This document shows positions 8,389 through 17,136 of a stretch of DNA of 64,000 nucleotides, one piece after another. The position numbers and the translations under genes were made by a program. Position 1 is the first letter of the stretch, and every line of letters starts with the position of its first letter. The DNA is taken from the NCBI RefSeq assembly GCF_900091615.1, contig NZ_FMIA01000002.1, positions 3,410,001 to 3,474,000 of the forward strand, read 5' to 3'. The DNA is from Micromonospora yangpuensis. GTDB taxonomy: Bacteria > Actinomycetota > Actinomycetes > Mycobacteriales > Micromonosporaceae. The notes under the pieces were generated by a model, which did no database searches, was not told the DNA's origin, and saw nothing but the letters and a program-made list of their open reading frames with translations.

Positions 8389-9369
8389 GTGACACGTGAG
8401 GCTCGGGCCTTCTGGTTGCGCGCGCCCGGCGAGGGTGAGATCCGGCCGGTGTCGCTGCCGACGCCCGGCCCCGACGAGGTGCTGGTCCGCACCCTGCACA
8501 CCGGGGTCAGCCGGGGCACCGAGACGCTTGTCTTCACCGGCCGGGTGCCGGCCGACCAGCACGCCACCATGCGCGCCCCGTTCCAGGAGGGCGACTTCCC
8601 GGCCCCGGTGAAGTACGGCTACCTCAACGTCGGCGTCGTCGAGGCCGGCCGCGCCGACCTGCTCGGCCGTACCGTCTTCTGCCTGTACCCGCACCAGAGC
8701 GCGTACGTGGTGCCCGCCGACGCGGTGGTGTGCGTACCCGACGGGGTGCCGGCGGCGCGTGCGGTGCTGGCCGGCACCGTGGAGACCGCCGTCAACGCGC
8801 TGTGGGACGCCCCACCGCTGGTCGGTGACCGGGTCACCGTGATCGGCGCCGGCATGGTCGGCTGTGGCGTGGCCGCCCTGCTCGCCCGCTTCCCCGGCGT
8901 CCGGGTGCAGTTGGTCGACACCGACGCGGGCCGGGCGGACGTCGCCGCCGTGCTCGGGGTGGACTTCGCCCACCCGGCCGACGCCGCGACCGGCCGGGAC
9001 CTGGTGGTACACGCCAGCGCCAGCGCCGACGGGCTGCAACGGGGCCTGGAGCTGCTCGCCCCGGAGGGCACCGTGCTGGAGCTGAGCTGGTACGGCGACC
9101 GCCCGGTGACCCTGCACCTGGGCGGGGCCTTCCACTCCGGCCGGCTGACCGTGCGCAGCAGCCAGGTCGGCATGGTCGCGCCGGCCCGCCGTGCCAGCCG
9201 CCGCTACGCCGACCGGCTCGCCGTCGCCCTCGACCTGCTCGCCGACCCGGCGTTCGACGCCCTGATCACCGGCACGTCCGCCTTCGCGGACCTGCCCGAG
9301 GTGCTCGCCGACCTGTCCGCCGGGCGGCTGCCCGCGTTGTGCCACCTGATCAGCTACGACGGAGAGTGA
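8389..9369 (+). CDS. Medium-chain dehydrogenase/reductase without catalytic zinc
   Basis: A 326-residue MDR-superfamily protein. The GroES-like N-terminal half has [15 protein letters not shown] in place of the Cys-containing catalytic zinc loop. The Rossmann half begins [21 protein letters not shown]. The SRGTE loop is seen in BchC-like and related NAD(P)-dependent reductases. The start is a GTG with AGGAGA upstream. It is the first gene of a tight plus-strand set: the PTPS-like gene follows after 4 bases. I infer that it acts on a pathway intermediate; the substrate is not known. Confidence 0.75.
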   Translation: MTREARAFWLRAPGEGEIRPVSLPTPGPDEVLVRTLHTGVSRGTETLVFTGRVPADQHATMRAPFQEGDFPAPVKYGYLNVGVVEAGRADLLGRTVFCLYPHQSAYVVPADAVVCVPDGVPAARAVLAGTVETAVNALWDAPPLVGDRVTVIGAGMVGCGVAALLARFPGVRVQLVDTDAGRADVAAVLGVDFAHPADAATGRDLVVHASASADGLQRGLELLAPEGTVLELSWYGDRPVTLHLGGAFHSGRLTVRSSQVGMVAPARRASRRYADRLAVALDLLADPAFDALITGTSAFADLPEVLADLSAGRLPALCHLISYDGE

Positions 9370-9373
9370 GACC

Positions 9374-9772
9374 ATGTTCAGCGTCACCGTTCGGGACCAC
9401 ATCATGATCGCCCACAGTTTCCAGGGCGAGGTGTTCGGCCCGGCCCAGAAGCTGCACGGTGCGACGTTCGTGGTGGACGCCACGCTGCGCCGGGCCGAGC
9501 TCGACGACAACGGCATCGTGGCCGACATCGGCCTGGTCACCGACGAGCTGAAGGCCGTCCTGGCGCAGCTCAACTACCGCAACCTCGACGACGAGCCCGA
9601 CTTCGCCGGGCAGAACACCACCACCGAGGTCCTCGCCCGCACCATCGCCGACCGCCTCGCCGACCGGGCGCACGCCGGTGCCCTCGGCGAGTCGGCCCGC
9701 GACCTGGCCGGCATCACCGTCACCCTGCACGAGTCGCACGTGGCCTGGTGCAGCTACGAGCGGACCCTCTGA
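9374..9772 (+). CDS. 6-pyruvoyl-tetrahydropterin synthase / QueD-like protein
   Basis: A 132-residue protein of the tunnel-fold PTPS/QueD family: [21 protein letters not shown] at residues 14-34, then [20 protein letters not shown] and [16 protein letters not shown]. Family members remove triphosphate from dihydroneopterin triphosphate or make 6-carboxy-tetrahydropterin. One feature is odd: the usual HGH zinc pair reads HGA here, so a metal ligand appears to be missing. Placement between a dehydrogenase and a glycosyltransferase, and close to a GTP cyclohydrolase II, suggests a GTP-derived small molecule as substrate. Confidence 0.75.
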   Translation: MFSVTVRDHIMIAHSFQGEVFGPAQKLHGATFVVDATLRRAELDDNGIVADIGLVTDELKAVLAQLNYRNLDDEPDFAGQNTTTEVLARTIADRLADRAHAGALGESARDLAGITVTLHESHVAWCSYERTL

Positions 9773-9775
9773 CCC

Positions 9776-10849
9776 GTGCGCGGCACGGAGCCCGACGCCG
9801 GTCGAGGTCCCGTCGGGCCCCGCGTGGTGCACGTGGTGCTGCCGGGCGACATCGACGACCCGGGGACCCCCAGCGGCGGCAACCACTACGACCGGCGGGT
9901 CCTGTCCGGGCTCACCGCCGCCGGCTGGACGGTACGGGAACACGCCCTGGCGGGCGGTTGGCCGCACCCCGACGAGCCGGCCCGCAGCGCCCTGGACCGG
10001 GTGCTCGCCGGGCTGCCGGTGGGCGGCGTGGTGCTGCTGGACGGGCTGGTCGCCTCGACGGTGCCGGCGGTCCTCGCCGCGCACGCCGACCGGCTGCGCC
10101 TGGTCGTGCTGGTGCACATGCCGTTGCACGACGACGCCGAGGCCCGCGCCCTGGCCACGGCGGCGGCGGTGGTCACCACCAGCGGGTGGACCCGACGCGA
10201 ACTGCTCGACCGGTACGCGCTGCCGGCCGACCGGGTCCGGGTCGCCCGCCCCGGGGTGGACCCCGCGCCGCCGGCCACCGGCAGCGACACCGGCTCGGCG
10301 CTGCTCTGTGTCGCCGCCCTGGCCCCGCACAAGGGGCAGGACGTGCTGGTCGAGGCCCTCGCCGCGCTCGACGACGACGGGTGGAGCTGCACCCTGGTCG
10401 GGTCGCTGACCGTCGATGCGGGCTTCGTCGACCGGGTCCGCGCGCTGATCCGGGCCCACCGGCTCGACGCCCGGATACACCTGGTCGGCCCGCGTACCGC
10501 AGGTGGGCTCGCCGCCGCGTACGCCGCCGCCGACCTGCTGGTGCTGCCCTCGCACGCCGAGACGTACGGGATGGTGGTCACCGAGGCGCTGGCCCGGGGC
10601 CTGCCGGTGCTGGCCAGCTCCGTCGGCGGGGTACCCGAGGCGCTGGGGGAGACCGCCGACGGGCAGCGGCCGGGCCTGCTGGTGCCAGCCGGGCAGCCGG
10701 CGGCGCTGGCCGAGGCGCTGCGCCGCTGGCTCGACGACGACACGCTACGGACCCGGTTGCGGCAGGCCGCCCACCGCCGCCGCGACACCCTCACCGACTG
10801 GTCGCACCCGTCGGCCGTCATCGCACAGGTTCTGGAAGAGGCGACATGA
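9776..10849 (+). CDS. GT4-family glycosyltransferase
   Basis: A 357-residue GT-B fold glycosyltransferase. The acceptor-side N-terminal domain has VVHVVLPGDIDDPGTPSGGN. The C-terminal donor domain has VAALAPHKGQDVLVEALAAL, then VLPSHAETYGMVVTEALARG with the E-x7-E signature of GT4 retaining enzymes, and SSVGGVPEAL. It starts at a GTG three bases after the PTPS-like gene. It may attach a sugar to the product of the neighbouring PTPS-like and GTP cyclohydrolase enzymes; cyanobacterial pterin glycosyltransferases are a precedent. Donor and acceptor are not known. Confidence 0.8.
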   Translation: MRGTEPDAGRGPVGPRVVHVVLPGDIDDPGTPSGGNHYDRRVLSGLTAAGWTVREHALAGGWPHPDEPARSALDRVLAGLPVGGVVLLDGLVASTVPAVLAAHADRLRLVVLVHMPLHDDAEARALATAAAVVTTSGWTRRELLDRYALPADRVRVARPGVDPAPPATGSDTGSALLCVAALAPHKGQDVLVEALAALDDDGWSCTLVGSLTVDAGFVDRVRALIRAHRLDARIHLVGPRTAGGLAAAYAAADLLVLPSHAETYGMVVTEALARGLPVLASSVGGVPEALGETADGQRPGLLVPAGQPAALAEALRRWLDDDTLRTRLRQAAHRRRDTLTDWSHPSAVIAQVLEEAT

Positions 10850-11694
10850 CCGAGCACCTCACCTTCGCGGACTGGTTGGGGCTGCGGGAGGCCGCCGACG
10901 CGGCCGCCCGCGCGGCCGACCTCGTCGAGCCGCTGCGCACCCCGCCGGCCGGCGGGGCCATCCGGTCGGTCCACGACCTGGGCACCGGCACCGGCTCGAT
11001 GGGGCGGTGGCTGGCCCCCCGGCTGGCCGGCCCGCAGCACTGGGTGCTCTACGACCGCGACGACGACCTGCTGGCCCGGGCCGCCGCCGGCATGGTGACC
11101 ACGGCCGCCGACGGCGCACCGGTCACCGCCGAGCCCTGTCGGCGCGACATCTCCCGGCTCACCGCCGCCGACCTGGCCGCCGCCGACCTGGTCACCGCCT
11201 CCGCGCTGCTGGACATGCTCACCGCCGAGGAACTGGAGCGGATCGTCGCGGCCTGCGCCGGCGCCGGCGTTCCGGCACTGTTCATGGTCTCGGTCGTCGG
11301 CCGGGTGCGCATCGAGCCGGCTGATCCGCTCGACGACGAGTTCAACGCCGCGTTCAACGCCCACCAGCGGCGTACCGTGGATGGCCGGCGCCTGCTCGGG
11401 CCGGACGCGGTGGAGGCCTGCGTGGCGGCCTTCACCCGGCACGGGGTCGACGTCCAGGTCCGCTCCAGCGACTGGCTGCTCGGCGCGGACCAGGCGGCGC
11501 TGGCGGTGCGGTGGCTCACCGAGTGGCTGACCGCCGCCGTCGAGCAGCGGCCGGAGTTGGCCGCGGCGGCCGACGGGTACACGCGTCGGCGCCGGGCCGA
11601 GGCCGCCGACGGGCGGCTGCGGGTGGTGGTCGAGCACGCCGACCTGCTCGCCGGCGCCGCGGTGGGCTCCCCGTCCGGGCCGGCCGGCGGGTGA
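10846..11694 (+). CDS. SAM-dependent methyltransferase-like protein
   Basis: A 282-residue protein. The segment VHDLGTGTGSMGRWLAPRLA is a class I SAM-binding motif. It is followed by WVLYDRDDDLLARA (acidic residue after strand 2) and LVTASALLDMLTAEELERI. The ATG overlaps the stop of the glycosyltransferase gene (ATGA), so it is translationally coupled. It should methylate a pathway intermediate. The acceptor is unknown. The C-terminal 30 residues are Gly/Pro-rich and probably flexible. Confidence 0.75.
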   Translation: MTEHLTFADWLGLREAADAAARAADLVEPLRTPPAGGAIRSVHDLGTGTGSMGRWLAPRLAGPQHWVLYDRDDDLLARAAAGMVTTAADGAPVTAEPCRRDISRLTAADLAAADLVTASALLDMLTAEELERIVAACAGAGVPALFMVSVVGRVRIEPADPLDDEFNAAFNAHQRRTVDGRRLLGPDAVEACVAAFTRHGVDVQVRSSDWLLGADQAALAVRWLTEWLTAAVEQRPELAAAADGYTRRRRAEAADGRLRVVVEHADLLAGAAVGSPSGPAGG

Positions 11695-11753
11695 ACCCTT
11701 CGGCCCCGGCCCGCGTACCTGCGGGTGAGGTTCATGATCTTCGGGAGGTTCGG

Positions 11754-12713
11754 GTGGCGGGCGGTGAGCGGTCGCGGACCTCCTCCCGTGGCGCGTGGCT
11801 GCGTACCGTCGGCGGCCTGGCCCTGCTCGGCCTGCTGGTCTGGCAGGTCGGCAGCGGCCCGGTCCTGGCCGGGCTGCGCCTGATCGACGCGCCGGTCCTC
11901 GCCGCGGCGCTCGGCCTCGGCGCGCTGACCACGCTGTGCTGCGCCTGGCGGTGGAGCCTGGTCGCCGGCGGCCTGGGCGTCCGGCTGCCGCTGGGCACCG
12001 CGGTGGCGCACTGCTACCGTGCCGTCTTCCTCAACGCCACGCTGCCCGGCGGGGTGCTCGGCGACGTGCACCGCGCGGTACGCCACGGCCGCGACGTCGG
12101 CGACCTCGGCCGGGGCGTGCGGGCCGTGGTGTGGGAACGCGTCGCCGGGCAGGTCGTCCTGGTCGCGGTCGCGGTGCTGGTGCTCGGCACCCTGCCGTCA
12201 CCGGTGCGCCGGTTCCTGCCGGCGGCACTGGTGGTGTCGGCACTGGTCCTGCTCGGCCTGGTCCTGCTGGCCCGGTTGCTGCCCCGCTCCGGGCCGTCGC
12301 GGTGGGCCCGGGCGGTGCGGGCCTCGGTCGCCGACGTACGCGGTGGGCTGCTGGCCGGGCGGACCTGGCCCGGGGTGCTGGTGGCCTCGGTGCTGGCCGT
12401 CGCCGGCCACCTGGCCACCTTCCTGGTCGCGGCCCGGACCGTGGGTGCCGAGGCGCCACTGTCCCGGCTGGTGCCGCTGATCCTGCTGGCCCTGCTCGCC
12501 ATGGGCCTGCCGCTGAACGTCGCCGGGTTCGGCCCCCGCGAGGGGGTGGCCGCGTGGGCGTTCGCCGCCGCCGGCCTGAGCGCCGCCGAGGGCGTGGCCA
12601 CCGCGATGGTGTACGGGGCGCTGGTGCTGGTGTCCAGCCTGCCCGGTGCCGCCGTGCTGCTGGCCTGGCGGTTCCGGCGGCCTGTCCTGCGAGAACCCGT
12701 GACGGATGGTTGA
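11754..12713 (+). CDS. Membrane protein of the YbhN/UPF0104 (lysylphosphatidylglycerol-synthase TM) family
   Basis: A polytopic membrane protein of 319 residues with about eight hydrophobic segments. Family signatures include YRAVFLNATLPGGVLGDVHR and GLPLNVAGFGPREGVAAWAF. The GTG at 11754 was chosen because GGGAGG lies five bases upstream; an alternative GTG at 11691 would overlap the methyltransferase stop. Relatives are flippase-like proteins or anchors for lipid modification. In this set it could move or anchor a glycosylated product, which is inference only. Confidence 0.75.
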   Translation: MAGGERSRTSSRGAWLRTVGGLALLGLLVWQVGSGPVLAGLRLIDAPVLAAALGLGALTTLCCAWRWSLVAGGLGVRLPLGTAVAHCYRAVFLNATLPGGVLGDVHRAVRHGRDVGDLGRGVRAVVWERVAGQVVLVAVAVLVLGTLPSPVRRFLPAALVVSALVLLGLVLLARLLPRSGPSRWARAVRASVADVRGGLLAGRTWPGVLVASVLAVAGHLATFLVAARTVGAEAPLSRLVPLILLALLAMGLPLNVAGFGPREGVAAWAFAAAGLSAAEGVATAMVYGALVLVSSLPGAAVLLAWRFRRPVLREPVTDG

Positions 12714-12773
12714 GTATCCGTACACCGGTACGAAAGGTGTCGGCGTGGCCGGCAGCGTCTGACAAGGAGCCCC

Positions 12774-13424
12774 ATGTACGAAATGCCTGTCGCAACGGTC
12801 CGTACCCAGGTCACCGTGCCGCTCTGCTTCCCCGACGGGTACGCCACCACCGCCCGCGTCTTCACCTTCGAGGCGCTGGTGGACGGTCGGGAGCACCTCG
12901 CGCTCGGTCTCGGTGACTGGGCCGGCGCCGTCGAACGTCAGGCGGCCGCGGACGGGCCACCGACACTGGTACGTCCGCACAGCGAGTGCCTGACCGGTGA
13001 CGTGTTCGGCAGCCAGCGGTGCGACTGCGGCCCGCAGCTGCGGGAGGCGGTCGAACGCATCGCCGAGGTCGGCGGTTTCCTGCTCTACCTGCGGCAGGAG
13101 GGCCGGGGCATCGGCCTGTACGCCAAGCTCGACGCCTACGCGTTGCAGGACGCCGGACTGGACACCTACCAGGCCAACGTGGCGCTGGGCCGGGGCGAGG
13201 ACGAGCGGGACTACACCGTCGCCGCCCAGATGCTGGCCACCCTCGGGGTGTCCCGGATCGACCTGCTGAGCAACAACCCGGACAAGGCCGAGCAGCTCGA
13301 CAAGCTCGGCATCACGGTCAGCCAGGTGGTGCCGACCGGGGTGTTCCTCTCCCCGGCCAACGCGGAGTACCTGGCCGCCAAGGCCAGCCGGGCCCGTACC
13401 GCCGACCTGCCCTTCGTGGGTTGA
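12774..13424 (+). CDS. ribA: GTP cyclohydrolase II (single-domain RibA)
   Basis: A 216-residue enzyme that opens the imidazole ring of GTP and releases formate and pyrophosphate. Zinc ligands C72, C83 and C85 lie in SECLTGDVFGSQRCDCG. The active-site region LRQEGRGIGLYAKLDAYALQ includes Tyr122, equivalent to E. coli Tyr105. As I recall, a Streptomyces paralogue with Met at this position stops at a formylated product, so the Tyr here predicts the ordinary deformylated product. There is no fused DHBP synthase domain. AAGGAG precedes the ATG. Its place next to PTPS-like and RibD-like genes, away from a full rib operon, suggests a dedicated copy for specialised metabolism. Confidence 0.9.
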   Translation: MYEMPVATVRTQVTVPLCFPDGYATTARVFTFEALVDGREHLALGLGDWAGAVERQAAADGPPTLVRPHSECLTGDVFGSQRCDCGPQLREAVERIAEVGGFLLYLRQEGRGIGLYAKLDAYALQDAGLDTYQANVALGRGEDERDYTVAAQMLATLGVSRIDLLSNNPDKAEQLDKLGITVSQVVPTGVFLSPANAEYLAAKASRARTADLPFVG

Positions 13425-13478
13425 GCGGCGCGGCGGCCGGGTCCGGGATCAGCGGTGCCGGGCGGGGGAGCCGAGTCG

Positions 13479-14171
13479 GTGGGTGAGCGACCGTACGTAC
13501 TGCTCAGCTGTGCGGCCTCGATCGACGGGTACATCGACGACGCCACCGAGGAGCGGTTGATGCTCTCCAACGACGAGGACCTGGACCGCATCGACGCGGT
13601 CCGGGCCAGTTGTGACGCGATCCTGGTAGGCGCGCAGACGGTCCGCCGGGACGATCCGCGGCTGCTGGTGCGCTCGGCCCGGCGGCGTCGCGCGCGGGTC
13701 GCCGCCGGGCGACCGGCCTCACCGGTACGGGTCACCGTGACCGGCCGGGGTGACCTGGACCCGCAGGCGCGGTTCTTCACCACCGGCGAGACCGACCGGA
13801 TCGTCTACTGCGCGTCGTCGGCGGTGGCCAAGGCCCAGGAACGCCTCGGCCACCTGGCCAGCGTGGTGGAGATGGGTGACCCGGTGGACCTGGGGCGGAC
13901 CCTGCGTGACCTGGCCGCCCGGGGGGTGCGTCGGCTGATGGTGGAGGGCGGCTCGTCGATGCACGCGCAGTTCCTCACCGCCGGCCTCGCCGACGAGCTG
14001 CACCTGGTGGTCGCGCCCTTCTTCGTCGGTGACCGCCGGGCGCCCCGGTTCGTCGGTGACGGCAGTTTCCCCTGGCACTCCGGCAGCCGGGCCCGGCTGG
14101 CCGAGGTCCGTCAACTCGGCGACGTGGTGCTGCTGCGCTACGCGTTGACCGACCGTTTCGACGGTTCCTGA
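13479..14171 (+). CDS. RibD C-terminal / dihydrofolate-reductase-like reductase
   Basis: A 230-residue protein of the RibD_C family, lacking the N-terminal deaminase domain of bifunctional RibD. Family motifs are LLSCAASIDGYIDDATEERL at the N-terminus, AILVGAQTVRRDDPRLLVR near residue 45 and RRLMVEGGSSMHAQFLTAGL near 155. Such proteins reduce the ribosyl chain of the RibA product with NADPH. The GTG at 13479 is preceded by GGGGGAG. It lies 54 bases after ribA, so the pair could perform two consecutive steps on a GTP-derived pyrimidine. Its 3' end overlaps the convergent FUSC gene by 34 bases. Confidence 0.8.
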   Translation: MGERPYVLLSCAASIDGYIDDATEERLMLSNDEDLDRIDAVRASCDAILVGAQTVRRDDPRLLVRSARRRRARVAAGRPASPVRVTVTGRGDLDPQARFFTTGETDRIVYCASSAVAKAQERLGHLASVVEMGDPVDLGRTLRDLAARGVRRLMVEGGSSMHAQFLTAGLADELHLVVAPFFVGDRRAPRFVGDGSFPWHSGSRARLAEVRQLGDVVLLRYALTDRFDGS

Positions 14172-15313
14172 CCGCCCGGCCCTGCTTCCTGGCCGCCCGG
14201 CCGGTCGACGCCGGTCAGGCCCAGCGCCTCGTCCACCCGGTCCAGCACCCCGCCGGCGTCCTGACCCACCCCGCGCATCAGGTCGATGGCGGTGGCCCGG
14301 ATCTGGCCGACGATCATGGTCACCGGCAGCGGTTGGTCCGAGTCGAGCAGCCCGGCGGCCAGCCGTACCGCCCGCAGGGCCGCCGTGTCGGCCTGTTCGG
14401 CGTGCCGGTCGGCGTCGGCGCGGCAGGCCAGGTCGGTGGCGAGTGCCTCGCCCGCGGCGTGGACGGCCTCGGCGAGTGCCCGGATCGCGTCGCCCAGCTC
14501 CAGTGGGGTGGCGGTGTGCTGCCGGGCCAGGGTCGCCCCGGCGCGGGCCAGCACCCGGATGTTGCGGGCCGCGTAGTCGAGCTGCCGGGCCGAGGCCTGC
14601 ACCTGGCGTACCTGGTCGATCCGGCGGCGGTGCCGCAGCCCCAGCCGCAGCGACTCGGCCGCGGCCGACACGGCGGTCTGTAGCCGCTCCACGCAGCCGT
14701 CCACCTCCCGGGCCCGCTCCAGCGCCGCCTGGGCGGCCGGTTCGTCGCACCGCTGCAGGGATCCGTTGATCTCGTGCAGCACCTCGTGCAGGTCGGCGAA
14801 GGACTGCCGTACCTGCGTGACCAGCTCGTCCAGGGGGCTGCGGAGGGCCAGCAACTGGGCCACGGCCAGCGCCACCGCACCGCCGACCATCGCGTCGACG
14901 AACCGGAACGGCACGAGGTTGCCCGCCGGCGCGGCCACCGCGACCAGGTAGAGGGCCGAGACCGCGGCCTGCACGACCAGGGTGCTGCTCGCCCCGATGG
15001 CGGTCATCAGACCGATGGTCAGGGCAAGCACGGTGAAGACGGCAACCGTGCCGGAGCCGAGCGCCTGCACGGCCAGTTCGGCCACCAGCACCCCGGCCGC
15101 CACCCCGAGGATGATCTCGACGCTCTGCCGGATCCGCTTGCCCCGCGCCTCGCCCAGGACGACCAGCGCGGCCGTCGGGGCGAAGAACGGGTCCGGGTGC
15201 CCGATCAGTCGGGCGGCGACGAACCAGGCGATGGTGGCGGCCACCGCCGCCTCGACCACCCGCATCCAGTCCTGCCGCAACCGTCGGCCGGCCGACCTCC
15301 ACCAGTGGCGCAT
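14138..15313 (-). CDS. FUSC-family inner membrane protein
   Basis: A 391-residue protein with about six membrane segments in the first 165 residues, including HPDPFFAPTAALVVLGEARG and KRIRQSVEIILGVAAGVLVA. A long helical cytosolic domain follows, rich in Ala, Arg and Leu with heptad character. This is the architecture of fusaric-acid-resistance (FUSC)/aromatic-acid-exporter-like proteins. The acidic/Gly/Pro-rich C-terminal tail reads over the convergent reductase gene. The substrate is unknown. Confidence 0.75.
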   Translation of the reverse strand: MRHWWRSAGRRLRQDWMRVVEAAVAATIAWFVAARLIGHPDPFFAPTAALVVLGEARGKRIRQSVEIILGVAAGVLVAELAVQALGSGTVAVFTVLALTIGLMTAIGASSTLVVQAAVSALYLVAVAAPAGNLVPFRFVDAMVGGAVALAVAQLLALRSPLDELVTQVRQSFADLHEVLHEINGSLQRCDEPAAQAALERAREVDGCVERLQTAVSAAAESLRLGLRHRRRIDQVRQVQASARQLDYAARNIRVLARAGATLARQHTATPLELGDAIRALAEAVHAAGEALATDLACRADADRHAEQADTAALRAVRLAAGLLDSDQPLPVTMIVGQIRATAIDLMRGVGQDAGGVLDRVDEALGLTGVDRPGGQEAGPGGQEPSKRSVNA

Positions 15314-15708
15314 CTGTTCGGTCCTCTTTCCGCTCCGACCGGTACCACCCGGTGTCGATCACCGGGCGGGCCGGTTCGGTGCTCGGCACTACCCCCGGAC
15401 AGTCGCCGGTCAAACGGCTGCCGACGGCGGTTGGTTCGACGCTGACCTGGGATTTCGCCTGGACGTGGGCGGGGTCACGCCAGTGGTGGCGGCGCCGTCC
15501 ACCCGCGTGGTCATCGACAGAACCGGGCCCGGTACCCAGATTTCCGGGCGGTAAACGGTCAGCTATCGACATTCTGCGGAAACGGTCGCAGTTCTCGGTC
15601 GGGGCTTCGTCCACAGTCGAGTGCACCGTTCGGCGTCCGGCGGTCGGTCACATTCGCGCACGTCACACGCTGTCTCGTCGGGCTAAACCAGAAGTCTGGA
15701 GGACGGTT

Positions 15709-15909
15709 GTGCAGAACGCGCCATTCCCACGGGGGGCGGAGTCTTGCGGGCATCGACGGCGGGCCATAATCTCGCTTACAGCAATAGAGATTGACCGAAC
15801 CAAAGGCGGGGACGAAACTTTCGAGCTTTGCCGAGGCGCTGTCGAGGCGCAGCTGAATCCTGCCCGAAAGAAGTCGCCCCAGAGAGGAGGTCGGTCCGCG
15901 AAAACGTAA
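15709..15909 (+). CDS. Possible 66-residue small ORF ahead of the NRPS cluster
   Basis: A GTG at 15709 is preceded by GGAGGA five bases upstream, a strong ribosome site. The frame runs to a TAA at 15907, giving VQNAPFPRGAESCGHRR and so on, with a Lys/Arg-rich C-terminus. No family is recognised and the codon pattern is not clearly actinobacterial. It could be a leader peptide, a small protein, or chance. It is reported because of the ribosome site and because it covers the inverted repeat at 15768-15792. Confidence 0.25.
   Translation: MQNAPFPRGAESCGHRRRAIISLTAIEIDRTKGGDETFELCRGAVEAQLNPARKKSPQRGGRSAKT
15768..15792 (+). promoter_or_regulatory. Candidate operator of the NRPS cluster
   Basis: Inverted arms AATCTC and GAGATT are separated by 13 bases. 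Their centres are about 19 bases apart, roughly two helical turns, as expected for a dimeric regulator. A TTGACC hexamer (15791-15796) overlaps the right arm. No cluster-specific regulator gene lies within the operon itself, so the binding protein is unknown. Confidence 0.3.
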
Positions 15910-16027
15910 ATCGGGCAAAGTGGCAGATTGGCATACGTCATTGCTGCTGTGCCGATCCAATCATCAGTCAGTACGTCAAACGGGCCCGCGGTGTGGCGGG
16001 CGACGTTTCGATCGAGGGGTGCACGGA

Positions 16028-17113
16028 ATGTTGTTGGCAAGTGGTCTGCTCGCAGACAAGTCGGGCGTCGAGCTGCTCGACTGCACACTGCGCGAAGGTT
16101 CGTACGCCGTCGACTTCAATTTCGACGAGGGCTTCGTGTCCCATCTTCTCGCCAATCTGAACGAGAGCCGAATACCGCGGGTCGAGATCGGCCACGGGAT
16201 CGGGCTGGAGGCGGAGCGGGCCGGGGCCAAGGCCGGCAGCATCAACCACCACCGCTGGTGCGAACTTGCCAACTCGACCCTGACGAACAAACCGTGGGGC
16301 ATGTTCGCCCAACCCGAGTTCACCCGGCTGGAGACCATCGCCGAGATGACCTACCGGGGCATGTCGTTCGTCCGGGTCGGCCTGGAGCCCGACCGGGTCG
16401 GGCAGCACCTGGACTACCTCAACCGGGCCACCGACCTGTGCGGACAGGTCTACCTGAACCTGATGAAGACCAGCGCCACCCCGGTCGACCAGCTCGTCGA
16501 CATGCTCGACGGGGTGAGCCCGGCGGTGGCCGGGGTCTACGTGGTCGACTCCTACGGCGCGATGCTCCCCTCCGACGTGCAGCGGTACGTCGCCGCGGTC
16601 AAGCAGCGCTTCCCGGTCGTGGGTTTCCACGGCCACGACAACCTCGGCATGGCCAACGTCAACACCATGGTCGCCATCGAGGCCGGCGCCACCATGGTGG
16701 ACGGCACCCTCAACGGCGTCGGTCGGGGCTCGGGCAACGCGGCCATCGAGGCGCTGGCCGGCATCATCAAACTCTCCCAGGACGACCTGTTCGACTACCG
16801 GGAACTGGCCAGGCTGGCCGAGTACTGCCGGGCCAACATGGACGTCATTCCCGAGGACCGCACCATGCAGGTGCTCGGTGGGGTCATCGGCATCCACTCC
16901 GGTTTCTTCCCGCTGATCGCGGAGCTGGCCGCCCAGTGCGACACCGACCCCGCGTGCCTGATGGAGGCGGCGGTCCGGATCGCCAGGCAGAGCGCCCGCA
17001 AGGCCGACTTCTACGCCGCGGCCAACAGTTTCACCACCGCCCCGAGCCCCTTCACCACCACGTCCAGCAGCTTCCCGAACGGGGCCGTGCTGCTGGACAA
17101 GATCGCCGCCTAG
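16028..17113 (+). CDS. DRE-TIM metallolyase, 4-hydroxy-2-oxovalerate-aldolase-like
   Basis: A 361-residue TIM-barrel enzyme. ELLDCTLREGSYAVDFNFDE holds the catalytic Arg/Asp region. IPRVEIGHGIGLEAERAG, VYVVDSYGAMLPSDV and VVGFHGHDNLGMANVNTM (HxH metal site) match class II pyruvate aldolases of the BphI/DmpG type, as does GTLNGVGRGSGNAAIEAL. These enzymes join or split pyruvate and an aldehyde. The ATG at 16028 has GAGGGG upstream. The C-terminal aldehyde-dehydrogenase partner common in catabolic operons is absent, so a biosynthetic role is likely. NikB of nikkomycin biosynthesis is a precedent for such an aldolase beside NRPS genes. It is the first clear gene of the cluster. Confidence 0.8.
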   Translation: MLLASGLLADKSGVELLDCTLREGSYAVDFNFDEGFVSHLLANLNESRIPRVEIGHGIGLEAERAGAKAGSINHHRWCELANSTLTNKPWGMFAQPEFTRLETIAEMTYRGMSFVRVGLEPDRVGQHLDYLNRATDLCGQVYLNLMKTSATPVDQLVDMLDGVSPAVAGVYVVDSYGAMLPSDVQRYVAAVKQRFPVVGFHGHDNLGMANVNTMVAIEAGATMVDGTLNGVGRGSGNAAIEALAGIIKLSQDDLFDYRELARLAEYCRANMDVIPEDRTMQVLGGVIGIHSGFFPLIAELAAQCDTDPACLMEAAVRIARQSARKADFYAAANSFTTAPSPFTTTSSSFPNGAVLLDKIAA

Positions 17114-17136
17114 CCGACGTGACACGGGAGAAGACA

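Larger units (their letters stand above)
15314..16027. other. 714-bp upstream region of the NRPS cluster
   Basis: No long gene is convincing in this stretch between the divergent FUSC gene and the aldolase gene. Bases 15640-15900 are clearly less GC-rich than the flanks and hold a possible small ORF (15709-15909). They also hold an inverted repeat, AATCTC at 15768-15773 and GAGATT at 15787-15792, with a TTGACC hexamer overlapping its right arm. This is the most likely place for the promoter and operator of the cluster. No recognisable riboswitch was seen. Confidence 0.5.
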
